Below, piece by piece: positions 24,590-33,365 of a DNA stretch of 64,000 bases (its first letter is position 1; each line of letters opens with the position of its first letter). The notes under the pieces were generated by a model. That model saw only the letters and a list, made by a program, of their open reading frames with translations. It made no database searches and had not been told where the DNA came from. Made by a program: the position numbers and the translations under genes. The stretch is from Paludibacter sp963678465 (lineage in GTDB: Bacteria > Bacteroidota > Bacteroidia > Bacteroidales > Paludibacteraceae), in assembly GCA_963678465.1 (NCBI GenBank), contig OY782858.1, positions 3,534,001 through 3,598,000 of the forward strand, given 5' to 3'.

Positions 24590-25066
24590 ATGAGAAAATC
24601 GAAACCAAAAAAACGGTTGATCTTACCCGATCCTGTTTTCAATGAGTCGATGGTTACAAAATTTGTAAACCACTTAATGTACGATGGCAAAAAATCAACT
24701 GCTTTCGACATTTTCTATTCATCGCTCGAAGTTGTGAAAAACAAACTTCCGAACGAAGAAAAATCTCCACTCGAAATCTGGAAAAAAGCCCTCGAAAACA
24801 TTACTCCGCTTGTCGAAGTGAAATCGCGTCGTGTGGGTGGTGCTACATTCCAGGTTCCTACCGAAATCCGTGCTGATCGCAAGGAATCAATTTCAATGAA
24901 GAATCTTATATTATACTCACGCAAACGTGGGGGACGTTCGATGGCCGATAAGTTGGCTGCCGAAATCGTTGACGCATTCAATAACCAGGGTGGTGCCTTC
25001 AAACGTAAGGAAGATATGCACCGTATGGCTGAAGCGAACCGTGCATTTGCTCACTTTAGATTCTAA
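24590..25066 (+). CDS. rpsG: 30S ribosomal protein S7
   Basis: 158 residues with the S7 core (MVTKFVNHLMYDGKK, RVGGATFQVPTEI). Binds the 3' major domain of 16S rRNA and nucleates head assembly; in enterobacteria S7 represses the str operon. The upstream gap (24409-24589) has a 181-base untranslated stretch with a short inverted repeat (AAGTGTTTAAACTTG type at about 24470-24485), a candidate site for such control. Confidence 0.97.
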   Translation: MRKSKPKKRLILPDPVFNESMVTKFVNHLMYDGKKSTAFDIFYSSLEVVKNKLPNEEKSPLEIWKKALENITPLVEVKSRRVGGATFQVPTEIRADRKESISMKNLILYSRKRGGRSMADKLAAEIVDAFNNQGGAFKRKEDMHRMAEANRAFAHFRF

Positions 25067-25113
25067 ATTGAATAATTATAAATTTATATAAAAGAAAATT
25101 CAATAGTTGACAA

Positions 25114-27231
25114 ATGGCTAAAGGAGATTTAAGTTATAACAGAAATATCGGTATCATGGCGCATATCGACGCTGGTAAAACAACTACGTCTGAACGTATC
25201 TTGTTTTATACAGGTTTGACTCACAAAATTGGTGAGGTGCACGATGGTGCTGCTACAATGGACTGGATGGAACAAGAGCAGGAACGTGGTATTACAATTA
25301 CTTCGGCTGCTACAACCACCTCATGGGACTATGAAGGTGATAAATATAAAATTAACCTCATCGATACTCCGGGACACGTTGACTTCACAGTAGAAGTTGA
25401 ACGTTCGCTTCGTATTCTCGATGGTGCTGTGATGGCGCTTTGTGCTGTTGGTGGTGTTGAACCTCAATCGGAAACAGTATGGCGTCAGGCTGACAAATAT
25501 AATGTACCGCGTGTATGCTACGTAAATAAAATGGACCGTTCAGGTGCTGATTTTTTCGAAGTAGTACGTCAGGTGAAAGCTGTATTGGGTGCAAAACCTT
25601 GTCCTATTCAGATTCCAATCGGAGCTGAAGAAAAGTTCAAAGGTGTAGTTGATCTGGTTAGAATGAAAGCTATCCTGTGGCACAATGAAGCAATGGGTGC
25701 TCAGTACGATGTGGAAGAAATTCCTGCTGACCTACTCGAGGAAGCTCAAGAATGGAGAGACAAAATGCTCGAAATCGTAGCTGAATATGATGACGTTTTG
25801 ATGGAAAAATATTTTGATGATCCTTCAACAATTACTGAAGACGAAATCAAAGTGGCTATTCGCAAAGCAACTCTCTCGATGGAAATTAATCCTATCATTT
25901 GTGGTTCGTCATTTAAAAACAAAGGTGTACAAACTATGCTTGATGCTGTTTGTGCTTACCTTCCAAGTCCGTTGGATACTCCTGAAATCGTTGGTAAAGA
26001 TCCTCGTTTCGAAGATAAAGATACAGTTCGTCATCCCGATGCAAAAGAACCTTTGTGTGCTTTGGCGTTTAAGATTGCAACTGACCCTTACGTAGGTCGT
26101 CTTTGTTTCTTCCGTGTATATTCGGGTCAGCTTCCTGCTGGTTCGTATATTTACAATACACGTACCGAAAAGAAAGAACGTATTTCACGTATCTTCCAGA
26201 TGCATTCAAATAAACAAAATCCTGTTGAATTAATTTCGGCTGGTGATATTGGCGCTGGTGTTGGTTTTAAAGATATTCGTACCGGTGATACACTGTGCGA
26301 CGAAAATCATCCGATCACATTGGAATCAATGGATTTCCCTGCACCGGTAATTGGTATTTCAGTTGAGCCTAAAACTCAGAAAGACCTTGATAAATTAGGT
26401 ATGGGATTGGCTAAATTGGCCGAAGAGGATCCAACATTTACTGTTCATACGCAGGAACAATCAGGACAGACTATTATTAGTGGTATGGGTGAACTTCACC
26501 TCGAAATCATTATCGACCGTCTGAAACGTGAGTTCAAAGTTGAAATTAATCAGGGACGTCCACAGGTGTCCTACAAAGAAGCAATTTCTAAAGCAGTTGA
26601 AATCCGTGAAGTTTACAAGAAACAATCGGGTGGTCGCGGTAAATTCGCCGACATGATTGTTCGCGTTGAACCTGCCGACAAAGATTTTGATGGTACTTTA
26701 CAATTTGTTGATGTGGTAAAAGGTGGTAATATTCCTAAAGAGTATATCCCTTCAATTCAGAAAGGTTTCCAGATTGCTATGAAAAATGGTGTGTTGGCAG
26801 GCTTCCCACTTGATAAACTAAAAGTAACAGTAATAGATGGTTCTTATCATGCGGTTGACTCGGATCAGTTGTCATTCGAAATTTGTGCTCAGATGGCTTA
26901 TAAAGAAGCTTGTGCCAAAGCAAAACCAATTCTGTTGGAGCCTATCATGAAAATGGAAGTGGTAACACCGGAAGAAAGCATGGGTGATGTAATTGGTGAC
27001 TTGAACAAACGTCGTGGACAAGTGGAAGGAATGGAATCGAGCCGTACAGGCGCTAGAATCGTAAAAGCAAAAGTTCCATTGGCCGAAACTTTCGGTTATG
27101 TAACCGCTTTACGTACTATCACTTCGGGTCGTGCAACTTCTACAATGGAATTCGATCATTATGCTGAAGTTTCAAATTCAATTGCTAAAGAAGTAGTTGC
27201 TGAATTTAAAGGTAAAGTAGAACTTTTATAA
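25114..27231 (+). CDS. fusA: Elongation factor G
   Basis: 705 residues with G1 AHIDAGKTT (16-24), switch I RGITITSAAT, G3 DTPGHVDF and G4 NKMD, then domains II to V. GTPase that drives translocation. The canonical str arrangement rpsL-rpsG-fusA is kept, but tufA does not follow; instead rpsJ comes next after a pair of hairpins, so str and S10 clusters are joined here. Some Bacteroidota have additional EF-G paralogues specialised for starvation; this copy in the str locus is the standard one by position. Confidence 0.97.
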   Translation: MAKGDLSYNRNIGIMAHIDAGKTTTSERILFYTGLTHKIGEVHDGAATMDWMEQEQERGITITSAATTTSWDYEGDKYKINLIDTPGHVDFTVEVERSLRILDGAVMALCAVGGVEPQSETVWRQADKYNVPRVCYVNKMDRSGADFFEVVRQVKAVLGAKPCPIQIPIGAEEKFKGVVDLVRMKAILWHNEAMGAQYDVEEIPADLLEEAQEWRDKMLEIVAEYDDVLMEKYFDDPSTITEDEIKVAIRKATLSMEINPIICGSSFKNKGVQTMLDAVCAYLPSPLDTPEIVGKDPRFEDKDTVRHPDAKEPLCALAFKIATDPYVGRLCFFRVYSGQLPAGSYIYNTRTEKKERISRIFQMHSNKQNPVELISAGDIGAGVGFKDIRTGDTLCDENHPITLESMDFPAPVIGISVEPKTQKDLDKLGMGLAKLAEEDPTFTVHTQEQSGQTIISGMGELHLEIIIDRLKREFKVEINQGRPQVSYKEAISKAVEIREVYKKQSGGRGKFADMIVRVEPADKDFDGTLQFVDVVKGGNIPKEYIPSIQKGFQIAMKNGVLAGFPLDKLKVTVIDGSYHAVDSDQLSFEICAQMAYKEACAKAKPILLEPIMKMEVVTPEESMGDVIGDLNKRRGQVEGMESSRTGARIVKAKVPLAETFGYVTALRTITSGRATSTMEFDHYAEVSNSIAKEVVAEFKGKVELL

Positions 27232-27235
27232 AATA

Positions 27236-27314
27236 AGTAAGGACAACAGGCATTCGTCTGTTGTCTTACTCTGTTTTAAACAAAACCGGATAGTGAATGA
27301 CTCTTATCCGGTTT
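27236..27314 (+). promoter_or_regulatory. Tandem hairpins at the fusA-rpsJ junction
   Basis: First hairpin: AGTAAG-g-ACAACAG / CTGTTGT-CTTACT, 13 bp with one bulged G and 8-base loop (27236-27270), followed by only a weak T-run. Second hairpin: AAACCGGATA / TATCCGGTTT (27283-27314), no T-run. They mark the joint between the str and S10 parts; attenuation, processing or partial termination are possible. Confidence 0.65.
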
Positions 27315-27345
27315 GCAAATACAAATAATTAAAAATAAAATCGAC

Positions 27346-27651
27346 ATGAGTCAAAAAATTCGTATTAAACTGAAATCGTACGATCACAACTTGGTGGATA
27401 AATCAGCCGAGAAAATCGTAAAAACAGTGAAAGCAACAGGTGCTATTGTAAGTGGTCCAATTCCACTTCCTACCCACAAACGTATTTTTACTGTTAACCG
27501 TGCAACTTTCGTGAATAAAAAATCACGTGAGCAATTTGAACTTTGTTCTTACAAACGTCTTATCGACATTTACAGCTCTACAGCAAAAACTGTTGATGCG
27601 TTGATGAAACTTGAATTGCCAAGTGGCGTAGAAGTAGAAATTAAAGTGTGA
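27346..27651 (+). CDS. rpsJ: 30S ribosomal protein S10
   Basis: 101 residues, usual length, start MSQKIRIKLKSYDHNL chosen over an upstream in-frame ATG at 27313, which falls inside the second junction hairpin. Conserved loop SGPIPLPTHK at residues 44-53. Head protein of the 30S subunit; also NusB partner in rRNA antitermination. First gene of the S10 block. Confidence 0.97.
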   Translation: MSQKIRIKLKSYDHNLVDKSAEKIVKTVKATGAIVSGPIPLPTHKRIFTVNRATFVNKKSREQFELCSYKRLIDIYSSTAKTVDALMKLELPSGVEVEIKV

Positions 27652-27695
27652 TAGAAGCACTTTTTATCAAGTAAATATAATTTTTATATAAACAT

Positions 27696-27724
27696 GACCG
27701 ATCCCCCGCAAGGGGTTAGGGGTC
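27696..27724. repeat. CCCCTAACCCC-type palindromic repeat inside the S10 operon
   Basis: GACC-gat-CCCC-cgcaa-GGGG-ttag-GGGTC-type nested inverted repeat between rpsJ and rplC. Read on the minus strand it begins CCCCTAACCCC, the same core as the repeat after 23S rRNA at 62353-62376. A dispersed element of this kind is frequent in Bacteroidota genomes. Confidence 0.6.
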
Positions 27725-27739
27725 TTAACAACAATTGAA

Positions 27740-28357
27740 ATGCCAGGATTATTAGGAAAAAAAATCGGAATGACATCCGTTTTCAGTGCCGATGGTAAAA
27801 ATGTACCATGCACTGTTATCGAAGCAGGTCCTTGCGTTGTTACTCAAATCAAAACTGTAGAAACCGACGGTTATGAAGCTGTTCAGGTAGGTTTTCAGAC
27901 AAAAACTGAAAAACACACCAACAAAGCTGAAGCCGGAATTTTCAAAGCAGCAGGAGTAGCACCTCAAAGACACTTGGTTGAGTTCAAAGGATTTGAAACT
28001 GAATTCAAATTAGGTGATGCTATCACCGTAGAAATGTTCGAAGCCAATACATTTGTCGATGTAGTTGGAACTTCGAAAGGTAAAGGATTCCAGGGCGTTG
28101 TAAAACGTCATGGTTTTGGTGGGGTAGGACAAGCAACCCACGGTCAGCACAACCGTTTGCGTGCGCCGGGTTCTTTGGGAGCTTCATCATATCCTTCACG
28201 CGTATTTAAAGGTATGCGTATGGGTGGACGCATGGGTGGCGATCAGGTTACTATGCAGAATTTGCAGGTATTAAAAGTAATTCCAGAACACAACCTTATT
28301 CTTATCAAAGGTTCTGTACCCGGAGTTAAAGGTTCAATCGTAATCATTAATAAATAA
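27740..28357 (+). CDS. rplC: 50S ribosomal protein L3
   Basis: 205 residues. Begins MPGLLGKKIGMT and carries the FQGVVKRHGFGGVGQATHG loop, including the conserved Gln that is methylated in E. coli. Early assembly protein near the peptidyl-transferase centre. Separated from rplD by two bases. Confidence 0.97.
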   Translation: MPGLLGKKIGMTSVFSADGKNVPCTVIEAGPCVVTQIKTVETDGYEAVQVGFQTKTEKHTNKAEAGIFKAAGVAPQRHLVEFKGFETEFKLGDAITVEMFEANTFVDVVGTSKGKGFQGVVKRHGFGGVGQATHGQHNRLRAPGSLGASSYPSRVFKGMRMGGRMGGDQVTMQNLQVLKVIPEHNLILIKGSVPGVKGSIVIINK

Positions 28358-28359
28358 TC

Positions 28360-28989
28360 ATGGAACTGAAAGTAGTAAATATTAAAGGAGAAGACACAGG
28401 TAGAACTGTTGCATTAAGCGATGCAGTCTTCGGTATTGAGCCAAACGACCATGCTATTTATTTAGATGTGAAACAATATTTGGCTAACCAACGTCAGGGA
28501 ACACATTCATCAAAAGGCAGAAGCCAGTTGTCGGGTAGTACTCGTAAATTAGGCCGTCAAAAAGGTGGAGGTGGTGCACGTCCGGGTGATATCAAATCAG
28601 GTGTCCGCGTAGGTGGAGGCCGTATGTTTGGACCAACCCCACGCGACTACAATTTCAAACTGAATAAAAAAGTAAAACAGCTTGCCCGCAAATCGGCCTT
28701 GTCATACAAAGCAGCTAACAACCTTATTACAGTTGTTGAAAACCTGCAATTTGACGCACCGAAAACCAAAGATTTTGTAACTTTGACAAAAAGTTTGCAA
28801 GTTGCTGATAAAAAACCGTTAATTGTTTTAGCAATTGCAAATAAAAACGTATATTTGTCGGCTCGTAATTTATCAAGAGTAAATGTGGTAACGGTTTCGG
28901 AATTAAACACTTACGTAGTGCTTAATGCGAAGTCGCTTGTGTTAACTGAAGATTCAGTTGCAGCAATTGAACAAATATTTAAAGCATAA
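28360..28989 (+). CDS. rplD: 50S ribosomal protein L4
   Basis: 209 residues with the extended loop GSTRKLGRQKGGGGARPGD (64-82) that lines the exit tunnel. In E. coli L4 represses the S10 operon; no such leader is visible here. Follows rplC by two bases, suggesting translational coupling. Confidence 0.97.
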   Translation: MELKVVNIKGEDTGRTVALSDAVFGIEPNDHAIYLDVKQYLANQRQGTHSSKGRSQLSGSTRKLGRQKGGGGARPGDIKSGVRVGGGRMFGPTPRDYNFKLNKKVKQLARKSALSYKAANNLITVVENLQFDAPKTKDFVTLTKSLQVADKKPLIVLAIANKNVYLSARNLSRVNVVTVSELNTYVVLNAKSLVLTEDSVAAIEQIFKA

Positions 28990-29000
28990 GGAGAACGGAA

Positions 29001-29291
29001 ATGGGAATTATAGTAAAACCAATCGTTACAGAGAAGATGACTAAGCTGGGCGAAAAACTGAACCGCTATGGCTTTAGAGTTCAAAAAACCGCGAATAAGA
29101 TTGAAATTAAACAAGCAATCGAAGCAATGTACGATGTAACTGTGACAGAAGTGAATACGCTTATTGTTGCTCCGAAAGTGAAGAGCCGTTTTACAAAAAG
29201 CGGTGTAATCAGCGGAAAAGCATCAGCTTATAAAAAAGCGATCGTTACAGTAAAAGAAGGAGATCAAATCGATTTTTATAGCAACATCTAA
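29001..29291 (+). CDS. rplW: 50S ribosomal protein L23
   Basis: 96 residues, start MGIIVKPIVTEKMT. Sits at the tunnel exit and docks trigger factor and SRP. A purine-rich AAGGAGAA lies nine bases before the ATG, one of the few Shine-Dalgarno-like sequences in this cluster. Confidence 0.96.
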   Translation: MGIIVKPIVTEKMTKLGEKLNRYGFRVQKTANKIEIKQAIEAMYDVTVTEVNTLIVAPKVKSRFTKSGVISGKASAYKKAIVTVKEGDQIDFYSNI

Positions 29292-29380
29292 AAATAATTT
29301 ACAATTTACACATTTACGAATTACAATTTAGTAAGGAGCGTAAATGGTAAATTGTAAATATTAAAATAGTAAATAAATAA
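29292..29380. repeat. AT-rich word-repeat gap in the S10 operon
   Basis: 89 bases between rplW and rplB composed of words such as TTTACAATTTAC and, inverted, GTAAATTGTAAAT. The words could pair to a weak hairpin around AAGGAGCG. Related TAAATAGTAAAT words occur at 34200-34285 and 59255-59288. Confidence 0.5.
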
Positions 29381-30205
29381 ATGGCTGTACGTAAATTATT
29401 GCCCACAACACCGGGGCAGAGACACAAGATTATTGGCACATTCGACACAATTACTGCAAGTGCGCCAGAGAAATCTCTTGTAACAGGCGGAGGAAAATCC
29501 GGTGGTCGTAACCATGATGGTAAAATGACCATGCGCTACATTGGTGGCGGTCACAAGAAGAAATATAGAGTAATTGACTTTAAACGCAACAAAGACGGTG
29601 TTCCCGCAACAGTAAAAACAATTGAATACGATCCGAATCGTTCGGCACGTATTGCTTTGTTGTTTTATGCTGATGGGGAAAAAAGGTACATTCTTGCACC
29701 AAACGGATTGCAAGTTGGTCAGGTAGTTCTTTCAGGAGAAACTGCTGCTCCCGAAGTAGGTAATTCATTGCCTTTGCAAAATATTCCATTGGGTACGATA
29801 ATTCACAACATTGAATTACGTCCGGGTCAGGGTGCCGCGATGGTACGCTCGGCAGGAACTTTTGCTCAGTTAACTTCTCGCGAAGATAAATATGCAATTA
29901 TTAAGTTACCTTCAGGCGAAGTTCGTAAGATACTTTCAACTTGTAAAGCAACTATCGGAACTGTAGGAAACTCAGATCATGCTCTTGAGAGATCAGGTAA
30001 AGCAGGTCGCTCACGTTGGCTGGGACGTCGTCCTCGCGTTCGTGGTGTAGCTATGAACCCGGTTGATCACCCCATGGGTGGTGGAGAAGGCCGTGCGTCA
30101 GGTGGACACCCACGTTCTCGCAAAGGCTTGTTAGCTAAAGGGTACAAAACACGTGCTCCTAAAAAACAGTCGAGTCAATATATTATTGAAAGAAAGAAAA
30201 AATAA
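29381..30205 (+). CDS. rplB: 50S ribosomal protein L2
   Basis: 274 residues, with RSRWLGRRPRVRGVAMNPVDHPMGGGEGR (positions about 207-235) around the functional His needed for peptidyl transfer. Largest primary rRNA-binding protein of the 50S subunit. Confidence 0.97.
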   Translation: MAVRKLLPTTPGQRHKIIGTFDTITASAPEKSLVTGGGKSGGRNHDGKMTMRYIGGGHKKKYRVIDFKRNKDGVPATVKTIEYDPNRSARIALLFYADGEKRYILAPNGLQVGQVVLSGETAAPEVGNSLPLQNIPLGTIIHNIELRPGQGAAMVRSAGTFAQLTSREDKYAIIKLPSGEVRKILSTCKATIGTVGNSDHALERSGKAGRSRWLGRRPRVRGVAMNPVDHPMGGGEGRASGGHPRSRKGLLAKGYKTRAPKKQSSQYIIERKKK

Positions 30206-30227
30206 TCGAAAAAATTAAGTAAATAAT

Positions 30228-30494
30228 ATGAGCCGTTCATTAAAAAAAGGACCATACATCAACCTGAAGCTTGAAACAAAAGTTTTAGCCATGAATGAAA
30301 GCGGTAAGAAAACCGTGATCAAAACATGGGCTCGTGCTTCAATGATTTCACCTGATTTTGTAGGTCACACAATTGCAGTTCACAATGGTAATAAGTTTAT
30401 CCCCGTATATGTAACCGAAAATATGGTAGGTCACAAGTTAGGCGAATTTTCTCCTACTCGTAACTTCCGCGGTCACGGTGGTAAGAAAAAATAA
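30228..30494 (+). CDS. rpsS: 30S ribosomal protein S19
   Basis: 88 residues, MSRSLKKGPYINLKL start and the conserved GHKLGEFSPTRNFRGHG C-terminal part. Forms a complex with S13 at the head of the 30S subunit. Confidence 0.97.
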   Translation: MSRSLKKGPYINLKLETKVLAMNESGKKTVIKTWARASMISPDFVGHTIAVHNGNKFIPVYVTENMVGHKLGEFSPTRNFRGHGGKKK

Positions 30495-30536
30495 TCCATT
30501 GAAATTTTAATAAGAAAAAATAATCATTTCAAGAAA

Positions 30537-30947
30537 ATGGGTGCAAGAAAAAAAATATCAGCCGACGCAAGAAAAGAAGCGAATAAAACTCTTTATTTTG
30601 CCAAGCTTAACGACGTTCCTACTTCACCACGCAAAATGCGCCTTGTGGCCGATATGATACGCGGGATGGAAGTAAACAAAGCGTTGAGTGTACTGAAGTT
30701 TTCGTCAAAAGAAGCTTCAGGAAGATTAGAAAAATTGTTGAAATCAGCTGTAGCCAATTGGGAAACCAAAACTGAGCAAAAAGCTGATAACGCTAATTTA
30801 TATGTAAGTAATATAGCTGTGGATTCAGCAACGATGTTGAAACGCCTTCGTACCGCTCCTCAGGGTCGCGGATACCGCATTCGCAAACGTTCGAATCACG
30901 TAACTATATTTGTAGATACCAAAATTACTAACGATAACGAAAATTAA
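30537..30947 (+). CDS. rplV: 50S ribosomal protein L22
   Basis: 136 residues; the tunnel hairpin (ATMLKRLRTAPQGRGYRIRKR, about 102-122) is intact. About 20 residues longer at the N-terminus (MGARKKISADARKEANK) than E. coli L22, as in other Bacteroidota. Confidence 0.96.
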   Translation: MGARKKISADARKEANKTLYFAKLNDVPTSPRKMRLVADMIRGMEVNKALSVLKFSSKEASGRLEKLLKSAVANWETKTEQKADNANLYVSNIAVDSATMLKRLRTAPQGRGYRIRKRSNHVTIFVDTKITNDNEN

Positions 30948-30954
30948 TTGCTCG

Positions 30955-31725
30955 ATGGGACAAAAAATTAATCCGATAAGTAACCGCCTAGGAATTATCC
31001 GTGGATGGGATTCAAACTGGTACGGTGGTAACAATTATGGTGATACCATACTTGAAGACCACAAAATCAGAAAATATCTGAATGCTCGTCTGGCTAAAGC
31101 AAGCGTATCTCGTATCGTTATCGAACGTACGTTGAAATTGGTAACTATCACTGTTTGTACTGCACGTCCCGGTATTATTATCGGTAAAGGCGGACAGGAA
31201 GTTGACAAACTCAAAGAAGAATTAAAGAAAGTAACCGATAAGGACATTCAGATCAATATTTTCGAAATTAAACGCCCGGAACTCGATGCTGTAATCGTTG
31301 CCAACAACGTAGCTCGTCAGGTAGAAGGCAAAATTGCTTACCGTCGTGCCACAAAGATGGCAATCGCAGCAACAATGCGTATGGGAGCAGAAGGTATCAA
31401 GATCATGTGTTCAGGTCGTTTGAACGGAGCCGAGATGGCACGTTCAGAAATGTATAAAGAAGGACGTACTCCTTTGCATACCCTCAGAGCTGATATTGAT
31501 TATGCACATGCCGAAGCATTGACTAAGGTAGGTATCATCGGTATCAAGGTTTGGATTTGCCGTGGCGAGATCTATGGTAAAAAAGACCTTGCTCCAAACT
31601 TTACTGCAACCAAAGAAGCATCACGCGGTGGCGATCGTTATAACAATGATCGTGGTGATCGTAGAGATCGCAACGACAGAAATGATCGCGGTGGTAAAGG
31701 TGGCTTTAAAAAGAAAAAAAATTAA
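30955..31725 (+). CDS. rpsC: 30S ribosomal protein S3 with charged C-terminal tail
   Basis: 256 residues. KH domain with IIIGKGGQEVDKL (76-88) and C-terminal S3 domain. The last about 32 residues form a Gly/Arg/Asp/Asn low-complexity tail (repeated DRGDRRDRN-like segments, ending KKKKN), absent from E. coli S3. S3 lines the mRNA entry and has helicase function with S4 and S5. Confidence 0.97.
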   Translation: MGQKINPISNRLGIIRGWDSNWYGGNNYGDTILEDHKIRKYLNARLAKASVSRIVIERTLKLVTITVCTARPGIIIGKGGQEVDKLKEELKKVTDKDIQINIFEIKRPELDAVIVANNVARQVEGKIAYRRATKMAIAATMRMGAEGIKIMCSGRLNGAEMARSEMYKEGRTPLHTLRADIDYAHAEALTKVGIIGIKVWICRGEIYGKKDLAPNFTATKEASRGGDRYNNDRGDRRDRNDRNDRGGKGGFKKKKN

Positions 31726-31756
31726 CTGTTATAAATGAATTTGATTAAAGGAAATT

Positions 31757-32191
31757 ATGTTACAACCTAAAAAAACAAAGTTCAGGAGACAGCAAAAAGG
31801 CCGTATGAAAGGCAACGCCCAAAGAGGTAATCAGTTGGCTTTCGGTTCGTTCGGAATTAAATCTCTGGAATCAAAATGGTTAACCGGTCGTCAAATTGAA
31901 GCTGCCCGTATTGCTGTTACTCGCTATATGCAACGTCAAGGACAAATCTGGATCCGTGTATTCCCTGATAAACCTATCACTAAGAAACCTGCAGAGGTTC
32001 GTATGGGTAAAGGTAAAGGTGCGCCAGAAGGATTCGTAGCTCCTGTTACACCAGGACGTATGTTGTTCGAAGTAGAAGGAGTTTCGTTTGAAATAGCTAA
32101 AGAAGCATTGCGCTTGGCTGCTCAGAAACTTCCGGTTACTACTAAATTTGTAGTACGACGTGATTATGATTTTACCTCTCAAAACGTGTAA
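31757..32191 (+). CDS. rplP: 50S ribosomal protein L16
   Basis: 144 residues, MLQPKKTKFRRQQKGRMKG start; the loop with the Arg hydroxylated in E. coli (RMGKGKGAPEG region) is present. Needed for tRNA accommodation. Confidence 0.97.
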   Translation: MLQPKKTKFRRQQKGRMKGNAQRGNQLAFGSFGIKSLESKWLTGRQIEAARIAVTRYMQRQGQIWIRVFPDKPITKKPAEVRMGKGKGAPEGFVAPVTPGRMLFEVEGVSFEIAKEALRLAAQKLPVTTKFVVRRDYDFTSQNV

Positions 32192-32196
32192 GGAAA

Positions 32197-32391
32197 ATGA
32201 AAACAAGAGAAATTAAAGAATTAAACACAAAAGAGATTCAGGAACGTATAGATGTAGAAAAAGGGCATTTGGTTCGTTTAAAGCTGAATCATGCCATTTC
32301 TCCACTCGACAATCCGTTGCAAATTAAAGTGGTACGCCGTACATTAGCACGTCTTGCAACTGTGTTGCGTCAGCGGGAAATTAATCAATAA
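32197..32391 (+). CDS. rpmC: 50S ribosomal protein L29
   Basis: 64 residues of paired alpha helices, ending LRQREINQ. Located near the tunnel exit beside L23. Starts five bases after rplP. Confidence 0.95.
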   Translation: MKTREIKELNTKEIQERIDVEKGHLVRLKLNHAISPLDNPLQIKVVRRTLARLATVLRQREINQ

Positions 32392-32404
32392 AAATTAGAT
32401 CCTG

Positions 32405-32662
32405 ATGGAAACAAGAAATTTAAGAAAAGAGAGAACGGGTGTGGTTTTCAGTAACAAGATGGACAAAACCATTACTGTGGCTGTAAAATGGAAAGAAAAA
32501 CACCCTATTTACGGAAAATTCGTAAATAAGACAAAAAAATACCATGCTCATGACGAGAAGAACGAATGTAACATTGGAGATACAGTTCGTATCATGGAAA
32601 CTCGCCCGCTGAGTAAATTAAAAAGATGGAGATTAACTGAAATTATCGAAAGAGTTAAGTAA
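32405..32662 (+). CDS. rpsQ: 30S ribosomal protein S17
   Basis: 85 residues, OB fold with GVVFSNKMDKTITVAV and ETRPLSKLKRWRL. Primary 16S binder of the 5' domain. Confidence 0.97.
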   Translation: METRNLRKERTGVVFSNKMDKTITVAVKWKEKHPIYGKFVNKTKKYHAHDEKNECNIGDTVRIMETRPLSKLKRWRLTEIIERVK

Positions 32663-32664
32663 TT

Positions 32665-33030
32665 ATGATACAACAAGAATCAAGACTCGTAGTTGCGGAC
32701 AACAGTGGTGCCAAAGAAGCACTTTGTATCCGTGTATTGGGAGGAACCAGCAAACGTTATGCAACGCTTGGTGATATTATTGTGGTGGCAGTGAAGAGTG
32801 TAATTCCTTCATCCGACATCAAAAAAGGTATCGTTTCAAAAGCTGTTGTGGTTCGTACAAAAAAAGAAGTACGTCGTGCCGACGGTTCTTACATTCGTTT
32901 CGACGATAACGCCTGCGTATTGTTGAACAATGCTGGCGAAATCCGCGGAAGCCGTATATTCGGTCCGGTAGCTCGTGAATTGCGTGCTACAAACATGAAA
33001 ATCATTTCACTTGCACCTGAAGTGCTTTAA
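32665..33030 (+). CDS. rplN: 50S ribosomal protein L14
   Basis: 121 residues, MIQQESRLVVADNSGAKE start and the IFGPVARELR C-terminal motif. Two bases after rpsQ; contacts the 30S subunit. Confidence 0.97.
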   Translation: MIQQESRLVVADNSGAKEALCIRVLGGTSKRYATLGDIIVVAVKSVIPSSDIKKGIVSKAVVVRTKKEVRRADGSYIRFDDNACVLLNNAGEIRGSRIFGPVARELRATNMKIISLAPEVL

Positions 33031-33051
33031 TCTTCGAAAAACAAAATAGAG

Positions 33052-33363
33052 ATGAGTAAATTACACATAAAAAAAGGTGATACCGTTTACGTAAATGCCG
33101 GGGTTGACAAAGGAAAAACCGGTCGCGTGTTGGAAGTGCTTGTGAAAGAGCAACGCGCCATCGTAGAAGGTGTAAATATGGTGTCAAAGAGCACTAAGCC
33201 TAACGCAAAAAGTCCTCAGGGTGGCATCTTGAAACAAGAAGCAGCTATTCATATTTCTAATTTAAATCCTCTGGAAAACGGTAAACCCGTTCGTGTAGGT
33301 CGCAAATTGAATGCTGAAGGTAAATTGGTGCGTATTTCTAAAAAATCAGGAGGAGAAATTTAA
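33052..33363 (+). CDS. rplX: 50S ribosomal protein L24
   Basis: 103 residues with a KOW motif (GDTVYVNAGVDKGKTGRVLEV, residues 9-29). Assembly initiator of the 50S subunit. Confidence 0.97.
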   Translation: MSKLHIKKGDTVYVNAGVDKGKTGRVLEVLVKEQRAIVEGVNMVSKSTKPNAKSPQGGILKQEAAIHISNLNPLENGKPVRVGRKLNAEGKLVRISKKSGGEI

Positions 33364-33365
33364 GA

